Numbered from the stretch's first letter, positions 33,709 to 42,830 are shown. The stretch is 64,000 nt of DNA from Candidatus Caenarcanales bacterium (GCA_020050435.1 JAGVKQ010000007.1:1-64000), one strand, 5' to 3'. The notes: generated by a model from the sequence alone, not told the origin. Numbers and translations: made by a program.

Positions 33709-35058
33709 TTAATGTCTAAACTTTCTTGAAATAGTCCAAAGATCATGTTCTTGTTGTTGCATTATTGCATCTACAGTTTCAGGTCCAGCAATAAGATTTC
33801 CCGCAAGGCTAGCTGTAGCGCCAGCTACTTTTACGAAAGGATGTAAAAGTCCTTTTAAGTCAGCATCATTTAAATGTTTTGTAAAATCTACATTACTTTT
33901 TTTTGCTTCTACAATAAGAGCGGCTAAACCACTATCACCAGCTCCTGATGGGCAACCTTCTTCAGAATCAATAATTGGAGCTCTAGAGTAAACCCAATAA
34001 TCTCTATTTAAAATAACAGCACCTTTTTTACCCAGTGAAATTAGCAAGATACCAGTTTCATTTAGATCTTTAAGTAATTTTTGTCCCTTATCAATAAGAG
34101 TACTAAACTCATCATTATCGGTTTCTCTCTTTAGGGTTTCATATAAACCAGGTGCATCATTAGCCGAAATGTGGTAACCAAATTTTAATAGCTGTACAAA
34201 CTCATCTAAATTAGGCTTTATTAAAGCTAGTCTCCTTTGTTTTAATAAATGTGTTAAAAAGCTACCTTTTTCAAAATCAAAATAATCATACTGTTTTGGA
34301 TTTAAGAATGTTGGATTTCCTAGACTCGCTAACTCTGGAAAGTAATGATCATCTGTTCCTGCTGGGGGTAAGGCTGAAAGTACTAAAACTTCTCCTTTAT
34401 TTTCCATGCAGCATTGTTTAATTAAATCTGTAAATTTATCCAACTCATCTTTGTGGAATGGATCTCTATACTGCGCCATCCAATAATCCTTTTCATCACC
34501 ATCTATAACATAAAAGCTAGTATGAAGATATGAATTTGCTCTTGTATGAATGAGCATAGAAGTGTCTATGCCGCATGATTCCATTAAGGCTTGATGTGTT
34601 GTTGATATAACATTATTTGGATTTCCATGCAATGAAGGAATATAAGCTGGCATTCCATGAAGTGATAAAGCTTCCACTACATTTGAAGCCAATCCTCCTT
34701 TATTTACATCTATTTCAGAAACTAAAACATCATTGCCATCAAAAATTATTTTTAGAATTAAATCCATAGCTTCTTTAAATCCAGGTACTATTGGATAAGT
34801 CATCCCTGGTATTTTTTCCAGAGGTTTCATAGGAGTATGCGTAATTTTTCTTATGTGATCTTGAACTAATTCCCAAAGTGGTGCTGAAAATTGATACCTT
34901 TGTTCTTCTGGAGACAAACGGTGAAATGATTCTTCTACTTTATGAGCTAAAGAGTGTGAAAAGCCTGGTGTATCACCAGAAGAAGAAAATGTCTGTGAAA
35001 AACCTTTTATTTGGCTTCCTAGGAGTCTTGCATCTGCTGCTGTTAATTGTGTTCTCAT
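33709..35058 (-). CDS. PfkB/ribokinase-family sugar kinase, 449 aa
   Basis: PfkB features are NKGGLASNVVEALSLHG near residue 119, LALIKPNLDEFVQLL near 277, ILLISLGKKGAVIL near 337, and the catalytic GCPSGAGDSGLAALI near 368 with Asp 375. It has about 100 extra N-terminal residues and an extra insertion, longer than usual kinases of about 310 residues. Its stop is adjacent to the stop of the converging dehydratase gene. In this setting phosphorylation of a keto-deoxy sugar acid is plausible. Confidence 0.75.
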   Translation of the reverse strand: MRTQLTAADARLLGSQIKGFSQTFSSSGDTPGFSHSLAHKVEESFHRLSPEEQRYQFSAPLWELVQDHIRKITHTPMKPLEKIPGMTYPIVPGFKEAMDLILKIIFDGNDVLVSEIDVNKGGLASNVVEALSLHGMPAYIPSLHGNPNNVISTTHQALMESCGIDTSMLIHTRANSYLHTSFYVIDGDEKDYWMAQYRDPFHKDELDKFTDLIKQCCMENKGEVLVLSALPPAGTDDHYFPELASLGNPTFLNPKQYDYFDFEKGSFLTHLLKQRRLALIKPNLDEFVQLLKFGYHISANDAPGLYETLKRETDNDEFSTLIDKGQKLLKDLNETGILLISLGKKGAVILNRDYWVYSRAPIIDSEEGCPSGAGDSGLAALIVEAKKSNVDFTKHLNDADLKGLLHPFVKVAGATASLAGNLIAGPETVDAIMQQQEHDLWTISRKFRH

Positions 35059-35130
35059 AAAATTATATTAATGATAGTGTTCGTATGACTGAAATACAAA
35101 ATTAAATCCCTCTAACAATACAGAATCTCT

Positions 35131-35258
35131 TTAAGGGAAACCATCTTCTGGTTTCCCTTAAAATCCCTTCCAGCGTGGGGGCTGCGGAACTCAGGGAAGA
35201 GGTGGGTTCTACTCGTAAGGAAAAGCTATTTCAAACAGGTCCTCGCCCCCACACCCCT
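35131..35258. repeat. Structured intergenic element, possible ncRNA or repeat
   Basis: It contains a 12-bp hairpin (TTAAGGGAAACC at 35131 and its complement ending at 35161, 7-nt loop) and a second inverted repeat, GTGGGGGC (35175-35182) with GCCCCCAC (35245-35252), enclosing about 62 bp. The GC-content is far above the surroundings. No coding frame is convincing. It may be a structured RNA or a dispersed repeat. Confidence 0.5.
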
Positions 35259-35337
35259 TTTGGATTTAAAATGTAGCCTCGGATAGAACAATAGAACATA
35301 ACCACTTAGAACAGCATGATAAAATTTTCCTACAAAA

Positions 35338-36693
35338 ATGAAACAAGTCTACATAGAAACCTTTGGCTGTCAGATGAATAAAGCAGATTCAGAGCATATG
35401 CTTGGTCTGTTGGATGAGATTAACTATAAGCCTACAGAAAGTATAGATGAAGCTGATCTTGTTTTATTTAATACATGTACTATTCGCGAATCAGCTAATC
35501 ATAAATTTTATAGCCAGCTTGGAATTGCTGGGAAATTGAAAAAAAATAAACCTTTTTTAATAGGTGTGGGTGGTTGTGCTGCACAGGATAAAAAAGATTG
35601 GTTAATGAAAAACTTCCCATACGTTGATATTGTATTTGGGACAAATAATATTCAAAGCTTACCTGAGTTCGTAAAAAAGGCAGAAAAAGGTGAAAGAGTT
35701 TGTGAAATTGTTAATGAGCTTCCATTTGAATTACCTGAGCTTCCTGTTATTCGCCAAACGAAAGTTACAGCGTGGGTAAATGTAATTCTTGGCTGCAATT
35801 TTAATTGTACTTATTGCATAGTTCCATCTGTGCGTGGTCGCGAGAGAAGTAGAAAACCAGAAGATATAAAAAAAGAAATAGAAATTTTAGCCAGTCAAGG
35901 TTTTAAAGAAATTACATTGCTTGGGCAGAATGTTACAGCTTATGGTTATGATTTAGCATTAAATTATTCCAAAGAAAAAGCAGTTTTTGGACATATACCA
36001 GATGATCCAGAATATTCACTAGCAAAACTTATTAGATATATTCATGATGTGGATGGAATTGAGAGAATTAGATTTTTAACAGGGCATCCATTTCATGTAA
36101 CTGATGAGCTTATAGAAACAGTTGCTGAATTGCCTAAAGCCTGTGAGTATTTTCATATTCCTATGCAATCTGGCGATGATACTGTTCTTCGTCGCATGGC
36201 TAGAGTTTATACTGCAGAAAAATATAAAAAGATGGCAGATAAAATCAGGGAAAAAATGCCTGATGCTGCAATTACCAGTGATTTCATCGTGGGTTTTCCT
36301 GGTGAAACTGATGAACAGTTTTTAAATACTGTAAAAATTGTTAAGGATCTTAACTTTGATGGATGTAATACTGCAGCGTATTCACCCAGACCTGATACAC
36401 CAGCAGCTATCTGGGAAAATCAAATTGATGATGATGTAAAAAATGAAAGACTTAGATATTTAAACTCAGTTATTAATGATGTTTCAGAAGAGAAAAATAA
36501 AAAACGTTTAAATACCACTCAGGAAATATTGGTAGAAGGAAATAGTCAGAGAAATGAAGAAAGACTGTCAGGCAGAACGCGTACAAATGTTCTTGTGAAT
36601 TTTGATGGAGATAAAAATCTTATAGGTAGTTTAGTAAATGTAAAAATCAAAGAAGCAAAACCCTGGTCTTTGGATGGAGAGGTAATTTTATGA
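35338..36693 (+). CDS. miaB: tRNA-2-methylthio-N6-isopentenyladenosine-37 synthase MiaB
   Basis: This radical-SAM enzyme adds a methylthio group to tRNA position 37. The N-terminal UPF0004 domain binds an iron-sulfur cluster through FGCQMNKAD, NTCTIRESA and GVGGCAAQ. The radical-SAM CxxxCxxC is CNFNCTYC near residue 157, and VPSVRGRERSR is characteristic. The C-terminal TRAM domain ends in KPWSLDGEV. The length of 451 residues is normal. It overlaps the next gene by 4 bp. Confidence 0.95.
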   Translation: MKQVYIETFGCQMNKADSEHMLGLLDEINYKPTESIDEADLVLFNTCTIRESANHKFYSQLGIAGKLKKNKPFLIGVGGCAAQDKKDWLMKNFPYVDIVFGTNNIQSLPEFVKKAEKGERVCEIVNELPFELPELPVIRQTKVTAWVNVILGCNFNCTYCIVPSVRGRERSRKPEDIKKEIEILASQGFKEITLLGQNVTAYGYDLALNYSKEKAVFGHIPDDPEYSLAKLIRYIHDVDGIERIRFLTGHPFHVTDELIETVAELPKACEYFHIPMQSGDDTVLRRMARVYTAEKYKKMADKIREKMPDAAITSDFIVGFPGETDEQFLNTVKIVKDLNFDGCNTAAYSPRPDTPAAIWENQIDDDVKNERLRYLNSVINDVSEEKNKKRLNTTQEILVEGNSQRNEERLSGRTRTNVLVNFDGDKNLIGSLVNVKIKEAKPWSLDGEVIL

Positions 36694-37913
36694 TGGTTCT
36701 TGATACGAAATCGATTATTGAAGAGGCGGAAGCCCACCTCTCCATCCATTTCAAATCCCTTGATCAAATCGAAGAACATAACTTTAATAAGGTCCTACAT
36801 GCTTTGACTACATGTAAAGTAGGAGAAGAACATTTCTCTTGGGTGAGTGGATATGGTCATGATGATATGGGCAGGGAAAAAATAGATGAAGTCTTTGCAA
36901 AGATTTTTAATACAGAAGCAGCAATAGTAAGACCACATTTTGTTTCTGGTACTCACACTATTTCTTGTTGTTTCTTTGGATGTTTAAGACCTGGAGATGA
37001 ACTCGTTTCTATAGTGGGAACACCTTATGATACTTTGCATGAAGTAATTGGTATAGGTGAGAAAAACAATGGTTCTTTAAAAGACTTTGGAATTACTTAT
37101 AAAGAAATACCTTTGAACAATGAGTCTGAGGTAGATTTAGATGCTATTCCGAAATATGTTTCACCTAAAACAAAAATGGTCTTTATTCAAAGATCTAAAG
37201 GTTATGAAAATAGAAAATGCTTATCCATCTCAGATATTGAAAAAGTTATTTCAATAGTAAAAAAGATAAATAAAAATATTATTTGTTTTGTCGATAATTG
37301 TTTTGGTGAGTTTACAGAAAAGCTCGAGCCTACAGATGTGGGGGCAGATCTTACCTGTGGCTCTTTGATTAAAAATCTAGGTGGTGGAATAGTACCTGCA
37401 GGTGGTTACATAGCAGGAAATAAAGATCTTGTTTTAATGTCAGCGACTAGATTAACTGCACCAGGAATTGGTGATGCTGGTGGATGTATGTTTGATTTGA
37501 GCAGAGTTATTCTTCAGGGACTATTTCATGCACCTAAAGCTGTAATAGAAGTTTTAAAAGGCATTTCATTAACGGCTTATTATTTTGAAAAAAAAGGTTT
37601 TCAGGTAAATCCAAAAGCTACTGAAATAAAATCAGACATTGTTGTAGCTATTAATTTAGGAAAAAAAGAATATGTAGAAAAAGTTTGTAAGATGGTCCAG
37701 GCAAATAGTCCTGTAAATAGCCACCTTACTCCTATTTCATGTAACTTACCTGGTTATGAAGATGAGGTTATTATGGCTGGTGGGACATTTATAGAAGGCT
37801 CTACTATAGAACTTTCTTGTGATGCACCGATAAGAGAACCATTTACTTTATATTGGCAAGGTGGGTTATCTTACTATCATACTAAAGCTGTTCTATCAAA
37901 ACTTGAGCTTTAA
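36690..37913 (+). CDS. Methionine gamma-lyase / 'aluminium resistance' (Alr) family PLP enzyme
   Basis: The family common in cyanobacteria and Firmicutes, a Cys/Met-metabolism fold-type I PLP protein. Signatures: SGYGHDDMGREKIDEVFAKI near residue 53, RPHFVSGTHTI near 80, GTPYDTLHEVIG near 110, FVDNCFGEF near 200, and the PLP Lys in TCGSLIKNLGGGIVPAGGYI near 228. The length of 407 residues is typical. The start codon overlaps the miaB stop, so translation is coupled. Its in vivo substrate is not certain in any lineage. Confidence 0.88.
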   Translation: MMVLDTKSIIEEAEAHLSIHFKSLDQIEEHNFNKVLHALTTCKVGEEHFSWVSGYGHDDMGREKIDEVFAKIFNTEAAIVRPHFVSGTHTISCCFFGCLRPGDELVSIVGTPYDTLHEVIGIGEKNNGSLKDFGITYKEIPLNNESEVDLDAIPKYVSPKTKMVFIQRSKGYENRKCLSISDIEKVISIVKKINKNIICFVDNCFGEFTEKLEPTDVGADLTCGSLIKNLGGGIVPAGGYIAGNKDLVLMSATRLTAPGIGDAGGCMFDLSRVILQGLFHAPKAVIEVLKGISLTAYYFEKKGFQVNPKATEIKSDIVVAINLGKKEYVEKVCKMVQANSPVNSHLTPISCNLPGYEDEVIMAGGTFIEGSTIELSCDAPIREPFTLYWQGGLSYYHTKAVLSKLEL

Positions 37914-38938
37914 TTTACGATCTTATTTTTATTTAAAGCATCACTTTCTTTTTGATTTATCACTTCAAGATCAGCAAGCATTACTTTGATTCTGTTTATT
38001 CTTGTTTCAGTTGTTGGATCAATATTTCCATATCCAGAGGTAATATCTATAACTTGGTCTTTTAATCCAAAATGGTATGAAGTTGGTTCTAAAGAGTGAT
38101 TATAGTACTGTTCACATGCAAGAAAAATTAATTGAGAAATATCTTGAATGCCGCTAGAAACCACAGTAGTGGGTGCAAGTTCATGCTGATCTACAACAGC
38201 ACCAATGGCAGAGATATCTGACTCTTCAGCAGCTTTAATTACTCCTATACCAGCTGCATCAGCAAAGTGAGTTATTACATCAACACCAGTATTAATTTGC
38301 TCAATTGCTGCTTCTCTACCTTTTGCAATGTCATTCCAATCATTAATATATGAAACTATAAGGTCAGCTTTAGGATTTACTGACTTTAATCCTTTTCTTA
38401 GACCTATAATTATTTTTTCTATTGAGGGAATCTTTTCACCGACAACTATTCCAATTTTATTTGTAGAGGTGTTTAGTCCTGCAACTATACCAATAAGATA
38501 TCCATATTGCTCATCTTTAAAATTGAAAGAACATAGGTTTGGGTATTGATTTGTTTCTCCACCTATAACGCAGAAAAAAGTTTGTGGGTAAAACATTGCT
38601 AATTTCTTTAAAAGTCTTGTGTATTGGTAGTTATGTCCAATAATTAAATTAAACCCTTTTTCTACAAGTCTGGGAAAAACCTTTTGAGCATCTTTTAAAC
38701 TTACTTTTTCAACTACTGCAATTTCAATCTTATAATCTGATTCAAACCTTTTTAAACCATTATATGCACTGGCATTCCAGGAAGAATCATTTATTGATCC
38801 AGGTAAAACCAAGGCTATTTTTACAAGTTTTTTGTCAGGGAATTTATATCCAGGAATATTATTTGAGCAAGATGCAGCTATAAGTGCAAATCCAGCTATT
38901 AAAACTAAAAATAAAAGATTTTTTTTTGAAAAAGCCAT
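37910..38938 (-). CDS. BMP-family substrate-binding lipoprotein
   Basis: The N-terminal hydrophobic stretch ends in a lipobox, LIAASCSNN, with the lipidated Cys near residue 24. The mature part follows the BMP/Med type I periplasmic binding fold: KIALVLPGSINDSSWNASAY, LIIGHNYQYTRLLKKLA, FKDEQYGYLIGIVAGLNTST and FADAAGIGVIKAAEE. Such proteins usually bind nucleosides or similar ligands for an ABC importer, but no importer genes are adjacent. The 3' end overlaps the preceding converging gene by 4 bp. Confidence 0.88.
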   Translation of the reverse strand: MAFSKKNLLFLVLIAGFALIAASCSNNIPGYKFPDKKLVKIALVLPGSINDSSWNASAYNGLKRFESDYKIEIAVVEKVSLKDAQKVFPRLVEKGFNLIIGHNYQYTRLLKKLAMFYPQTFFCVIGGETNQYPNLCSFNFKDEQYGYLIGIVAGLNTSTNKIGIVVGEKIPSIEKIIIGLRKGLKSVNPKADLIVSYINDWNDIAKGREAAIEQINTGVDVITHFADAAGIGVIKAAEESDISAIGAVVDQHELAPTTVVSSGIQDISQLIFLACEQYYNHSLEPTSYHFGLKDQVIDITSGYGNIDPTTETRINRIKVMLADLEVINQKESDALNKNKIVN

Positions 38939-39024
38939 TACTAAGATTTTGACGGAAAAGTGATGGTTAAGTTCTACAGGATAACAGAACTATATAGGTG
39001 CTGTTCTTGCCTAATAAGATTGTG

Positions 39025-39059
39025 AGATTGCTTCGGTCGTTTCACTCCCTCGCAATGAC
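39025..39059. repeat. Intergenic repeat related to the amidase insertion
   Basis: The minus strand begins GTCATTGCGAGG and ends GAAGCAATCT, the same blocks as the first part of the 120-bp element at 8218-8337. It lies between the lipoprotein and response-regulator genes. Confidence 0.65.
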
Positions 39060-39062
39060 AAA

Positions 39063-39848
39063 TTAAGTCACTTTAGGAAGCTTATAGCCTATTCCTCTAA
39101 CTGTTTGTATAAGGGTAGGTTCATCTGGATTGTCTTCAAGCTTACTTCTTAATCTGCTAACATGTGTTCTAACTATATATACATCTGACTGTGTTCTTAC
39201 TGGGAATCCCCATGCTTCTTCAAGTAAGTGTTCATGTGTCATTGGTTCACCTGAATACTTAATAAGGGTTTCTAAAAGTGCAAACTCTTTTTCAGTAAGG
39301 TGGACTCTTTGTCCTTTTCTGAATACTTGGCGTTTTGAAATATCAATTTTCACATCTTCAATTGAAATTATTTGACCAACATGATTGCTTTGATTTTGAG
39401 CAACTTCTGTAACTGAATGAACTCTTCCAATTCTGTCTAAAAGCCCCTTAATCCTAATTTCTAATTCCATTGGACTGAATGGCTTCTTAATAAAATCATC
39501 AGCTCCCAACTCAAGACCTTTTACTATACTTGCTTCATCATTTGCAGCTGAAAGAATAACTAATGGAACATAAGATTTTTTTCTTATATGTTCTACTAGC
39601 TCAAATCCTGACATTTCTGGAAGCATTAAATCTACGATTACTAAGTCAGGCAAATTTTGATTAAATATTTCAAGTGCTTCAACTCCATTTGTAGCACTTA
39701 AAACGTTATAACCTTTTTGCTGAAGCCTGAATGCAACTATCCTTCTAATTGAAGCTTCATCGTCTACTACTAAAACTTTCCAAGGTAATTCATCTTGTTG
39801 TTTTGGTGGGACTGTTGAAACTGGTGTGGATTGAGTTGCTGTAATCAT
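39063..39848 (-). CDS. OmpR/RpaB-type response regulator
   Basis: Receiver domain at residues about 23-140: VLVVDDEASIRRIVAFRLQQ, phospho-acceptor Asp in LVIVDLMLPEMSGF near 72, and KPFSPMELE near 124. The C-terminal winged helix includes VHLTEKEFALLETLI, SDVYIVRTHVSRLRSKLE and TVRGIGYKL. The closest look is to cyanobacterial RpaA/RpaB, which fits the proposed lineage. No histidine kinase is adjacent. A good AAGGAGAG ribosome binding site and a TTGCAA-16-TAAAAT promoter lie upstream. Confidence 0.92.
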   Translation of the reverse strand: MITATQSTPVSTVPPKQQDELPWKVLVVDDEASIRRIVAFRLQQKGYNVLSATNGVEALEIFNQNLPDLVIVDLMLPEMSGFELVEHIRKKSYVPLVILSAANDEASIVKGLELGADDFIKKPFSPMELEIRIKGLLDRIGRVHSVTEVAQNQSNHVGQIISIEDVKIDISKRQVFRKGQRVHLTEKEFALLETLIKYSGEPMTHEHLLEEAWGFPVRTQSDVYIVRTHVSRLRSKLEDNPDEPTLIQTVRGIGYKLPKVT

Positions 39849-39936
39849 ATGGCTTCTCTCCTTTTAAATTAAGTTTATTTTATTTCTTGAATATTTTTTT
39901 GCAAAACAATTATCTCTTGCAGAATTATTAACTAGA

Positions 39937-41415
39937 TTAATATGCTTTTGCAAAAATAACCTTCTGTTTTGCATCCTTATTACATACGATACAATAACCC
40001 TCTTTTTTCATTTGGTCAACAGGGATATTTTGGCAATCTGGAGTGTTAAAAGGTATGCATCTAATAGTTGCTTTTGTCTTTTCTTTAATGTGATCTTCGC
40101 AACTACTGCTTCCACACCAGAAGCTTACTAAAAAGCCAGGAGTTGTTGTGATTTTCTCAATAAATTCTTTTTCAGATGCTACAAATTCAGTGTTTTTGTT
40201 TTTAAAGTCATTTGCTTGTCTAAACAAGTTTTCTTGTATTTCTGTTGACAACTTAATTAAGTATTGTAGTAAACCTTCTTGCGGTATACCCCTAAGTTTT
40301 TCTAATGTATCTCTTCTAACAATTTCTACAACGTTGTTAGAAATGTCTTTTGGCCCTAAATTCAAGCGAATAGGCACTCCTTTGAATTCCCAATGGTTAA
40401 ATTTCCATCCAGGACTATACTGATCTCTATCATCAATTTTTATTCTGAAGTTTTCTTTTAAGCTTTCTTCAAGTTCTTTACATTTCTTAAGAACCATTTC
40501 TTTTTCAACATCAGTTTTATAAATAGGTACGATTACAATTTGAATTGGTGCAATTCTTGGGGGAAACTTTAACCCTTTTTCATCATGATGTGTCATGATG
40601 AGGGCACCAATTAAACGTGTAGAAACTCCCCAGCTTGTTTGATGAACAAATTGAAGTTCTCCATTTTGATCTTGAAATTTTGTCTCAAATGCTTTTGCAA
40701 AATTCTGACCAAGATAATGAGATGTGCCCATTTGAAGAGCTTTTCCATCTTTCATTAATCCTTCTATGCAGTACGTAGTAACGGCTCCTGCAAATCTTTG
40801 GCTTTCAGTTTTAAGTCCATCTACTATCGGTATAGCCAGATATTCCTCACTTAACTTTTTATAAACACCAAGCATTTTAATGGTTTCTTCTTCTGCTTCT
40901 TCTTTTGTGGCATGGCATGTGTGACCTTCTTGCCATAAAAATTCAGTAGTTCTTAAAAATAACCTTGTTCTCATTTCCCAGCGAACTACATTTGCCCATT
41001 GATTAAGTAAAAGTGGTAAATCTCTGTAAGACTGAACCCATTTAGAAAACATATAATTAATTATGGTTTCAGATGTAGGTCTTACTACTAACTTTTCTTC
41101 TAATTCTTTTCCACCGCCATAAGTAACTACAGCGCATTCAGGTGCAAAACCCTCTACATGCTCTGCTTCTTTCTTTAAAAAACTCTCAGGAATGAAAAGT
41201 GGAAAGTATGCATTTTGATGTCCAGTATCTTTAATCATTTTATCGAGGGCATCACGAACCTGTTCCCAAGCGGCATAGCCGTATGGACGAATGACCATGC
41301 ATCCTTTTACGGGGGAATAATCTGCAAGTTCAGCTTCAAGAGCTAACTTAGAGAGGAGATTCTCACCTTGATCTAAAACTTCTTTTTCTTCAGAAATGTT
41401 TTCTACTTTTGACAT
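39937..41415 (-). CDS. proS: Prolyl-tRNA synthetase, archaeal/eukaryote-like (Thermus) type
   Basis: It charges proline tRNA. Class II motifs are clear: AELADYSPVKGCMVIRPYGY, WANVVRWEMRTRLFLRTTEF, KALQMGTSHYLGQNF and a final QKVIFAKAY. There is no bacterial editing insertion. The C-terminal zinc domain has four cysteines (WCGSSSC and CIVC), and the protein ends in Tyr, both typical of the archaeal-like type also found in Thermus. The ATG at 41415 (MSKVENISEEKE) fits the family N-terminus; an ATG at 41454 would overlap the small upstream gene. Confidence 0.93.
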   Translation of the reverse strand: MSKVENISEEKEVLDQGENLLSKLALEAELADYSPVKGCMVIRPYGYAAWEQVRDALDKMIKDTGHQNAYFPLFIPESFLKKEAEHVEGFAPECAVVTYGGGKELEEKLVVRPTSETIINYMFSKWVQSYRDLPLLLNQWANVVRWEMRTRLFLRTTEFLWQEGHTCHATKEEAEEETIKMLGVYKKLSEEYLAIPIVDGLKTESQRFAGAVTTYCIEGLMKDGKALQMGTSHYLGQNFAKAFETKFQDQNGELQFVHQTSWGVSTRLIGALIMTHHDEKGLKFPPRIAPIQIVIVPIYKTDVEKEMVLKKCKELEESLKENFRIKIDDRDQYSPGWKFNHWEFKGVPIRLNLGPKDISNNVVEIVRRDTLEKLRGIPQEGLLQYLIKLSTEIQENLFRQANDFKNKNTEFVASEKEFIEKITTTPGFLVSFWCGSSSCEDHIKEKTKATIRCIPFNTPDCQNIPVDQMKKEGYCIVCNKDAKQKVIFAKAY

Positions 41416-41431
41416 GAAAACAATATTAGCA

Positions 41432-41578
41432 TTATTCTTTAAGTACTTTTTCATTTAAATCATTAGAAATTGACGGTCTTTTATTATTTCTAATGATTGT
41501 TTGAATAATCAAACTTTGTTCTGTATGTGTTAGCTTATTTACTTGTTCTATTATTTGATTAACGTTTAGATTTTCCAT
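41432..41578 (-). CDS. Small helical protein, 48 aa
   Basis: It begins MENLNVNQIIEQVNKLTHTE and ends in NDLNEKVLKE; it looks like one or two amphipathic helices, similar in style to small antitoxins. The gene lies 16 bp upstream of the preferred proS start on the same strand. No clear ribosome binding site is seen, so whether it is translated is uncertain. Confidence 0.4.
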   Translation of the reverse strand: MENLNVNQIIEQVNKLTHTEQSLIIQTIIRNNKRPSISNDLNEKVLKE

Positions 41579-41599
41579 GTATATCTATTCTACCACTTA

Positions 41600-42658
41600 T
41601 TAAACAGCAATTAACGGTTGTTTAGCATTTATCGTAGTAACCGATGCACTTGCTGCAATTTTACTAGCTACTTCTTTAAATGTTTTTGAAATAGGATGAT
41701 CTGGATTACTCATAGTAATTGGTTTTCCAGAATCACCACCTACTCTTACATCTAGTTCAATTGGCACCCTTCCAAGGAAAGGGACGCTTAATGTACCAGC
41801 TGCTTTTTCTCCACCACCATGACTAAATATTTCAGAGCGTTCATTACATTTAGGACAGATAAAAAAGCTCATGTTTTCTACTATGCCTAAAATAGGAACT
41901 CTCATTTGCTTGAACATGTTTACTGATTTTTTAGAATCTAACAATGCTACATCCTGAGGCGTGGTAACGATTACTCCGCCAGCTAGTGGTACTGCCTGAC
42001 AAATGGTTAGTTGAGCATCACCAGTTCCAGGTGGAAGATCCACTAATAAATAATCTAATTCACCCCAGACGACATCTCTTAAAAATTGCCTGATTACTCC
42101 ATCTAGCATAGGACCACGCCAAACTACGGGTTGATCTGGTGGTACTAAAACTCCCATAGAGATATATTTAATTCCATGCATTTCTTTAGGAATAATTTTT
42201 CCATCTTTACTTTCAGGAGGTTCTTGGTCACCCATCATAATAGGGACATTAGGACCAGTTATATCAGCATCGAGTAATCCTACCTTTGCTCCCATTTGAG
42301 AAAGTGCAATAGCTGTGTTTACTGAGACAGTAGTTTTTCCTACGCCACCTTTTCCTGAGCTAATAGCAATGATTTGGCTGATTCCTTTTAAATTTTCTTT
42401 TCCTTGCATTCCGTGCTGGCGAACTTCACCAGTCATGTTTATAGTTATGGTTTTAAAACCAACTTCAGTTAATGCTTTTTTGCAGTCTTCTTCAATAATG
42501 GCTTTAAGTGGACATGCAGGAGTTGTTAAAACTACAGTTAGTGAAACAGTATCTCCACAAACTTTAATATCTTTAATCATATTTAAAGAAACTAAGTCCT
42601 GATTTAATTCTGGATCGTTTACTTTTGATAGTGCTTTTTTTACATCTTGTTCGTTCAT
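41600..42658 (-). CDS. mrp: Mrp/ApbC-type iron-sulfur cluster carrier ATPase
   Basis: An MIP18/DUF59 domain at residues 1-80 (VNDPELNQDLVSLNMIKDI, CPLKAIIEEDC) precedes the P-loop domain with deviant Walker A SSGKGGVGKTTVSVN near 106, LDADITGPNVPIMMG near 130, and LVDLPPGTGDAQLT near 205. The cluster-binding CxxC is FICPKCNE near 277. These proteins hold and deliver Fe-S clusters. The ribosome binding site GAGGA lies 6 nt before the ATG. The length of 352 residues is normal. Confidence 0.94.
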   Translation of the reverse strand: MNEQDVKKALSKVNDPELNQDLVSLNMIKDIKVCGDTVSLTVVLTTPACPLKAIIEEDCKKALTEVGFKTITINMTGEVRQHGMQGKENLKGISQIIAISSGKGGVGKTTVSVNTAIALSQMGAKVGLLDADITGPNVPIMMGDQEPPESKDGKIIPKEMHGIKYISMGVLVPPDQPVVWRGPMLDGVIRQFLRDVVWGELDYLLVDLPPGTGDAQLTICQAVPLAGGVIVTTPQDVALLDSKKSVNMFKQMRVPILGIVENMSFFICPKCNERSEIFSHGGGEKAAGTLSVPFLGRVPIELDVRVGGDSGKPITMSNPDHPISKTFKEVASKIAASASVTTINAKQPLIAV

Positions 42659-42753
42659 TTTTGTCCTCGTAAAATAATGTTAGCATTCATTTTTACCAAT
42701 AAAAAAGCGTAAATTAGAATTACACTACTCTGTGATTTGGATTGATTTTAAAA

Positions 42754-42830
42754 GGATTCATCTGGCTTTGCCAGTGAATCCGACCTATCTATAAAGCTTG
42801 GCAAAAGGAGGCTTCAGCTTGTCTGAAGCC
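42754..42830. other. Two strong adjacent hairpins upstream of mrp
   Basis: Hairpin 1 (42754-42781): GGATTCA, bulged T, CTGGC, TTT loop, then GCCAG and TGAATCC. Hairpin 2 (42810-42830): GGCTTCAG, CTTGT loop, CTGAAGCC. Hairpin 1 has the same bulged layout as the hairpin at 53547-53574. They may be repeat copies or RNA structures. Confidence 0.5.

Noticed and set aside
35201-35217. tRNA-like T-arm (GGTGGGTTCTACTC)
   Set aside because: No acceptor stem, D-arm or anticodon arm can be built around it.
35175-35252. SRP (4.5S) RNA, because of the GGGGGC...GCCCCC closing stem
   Set aside because: The conserved apical SRP motif (GGUCAGG with the GGAA loop and AAGCAGC) is absent on both strands.
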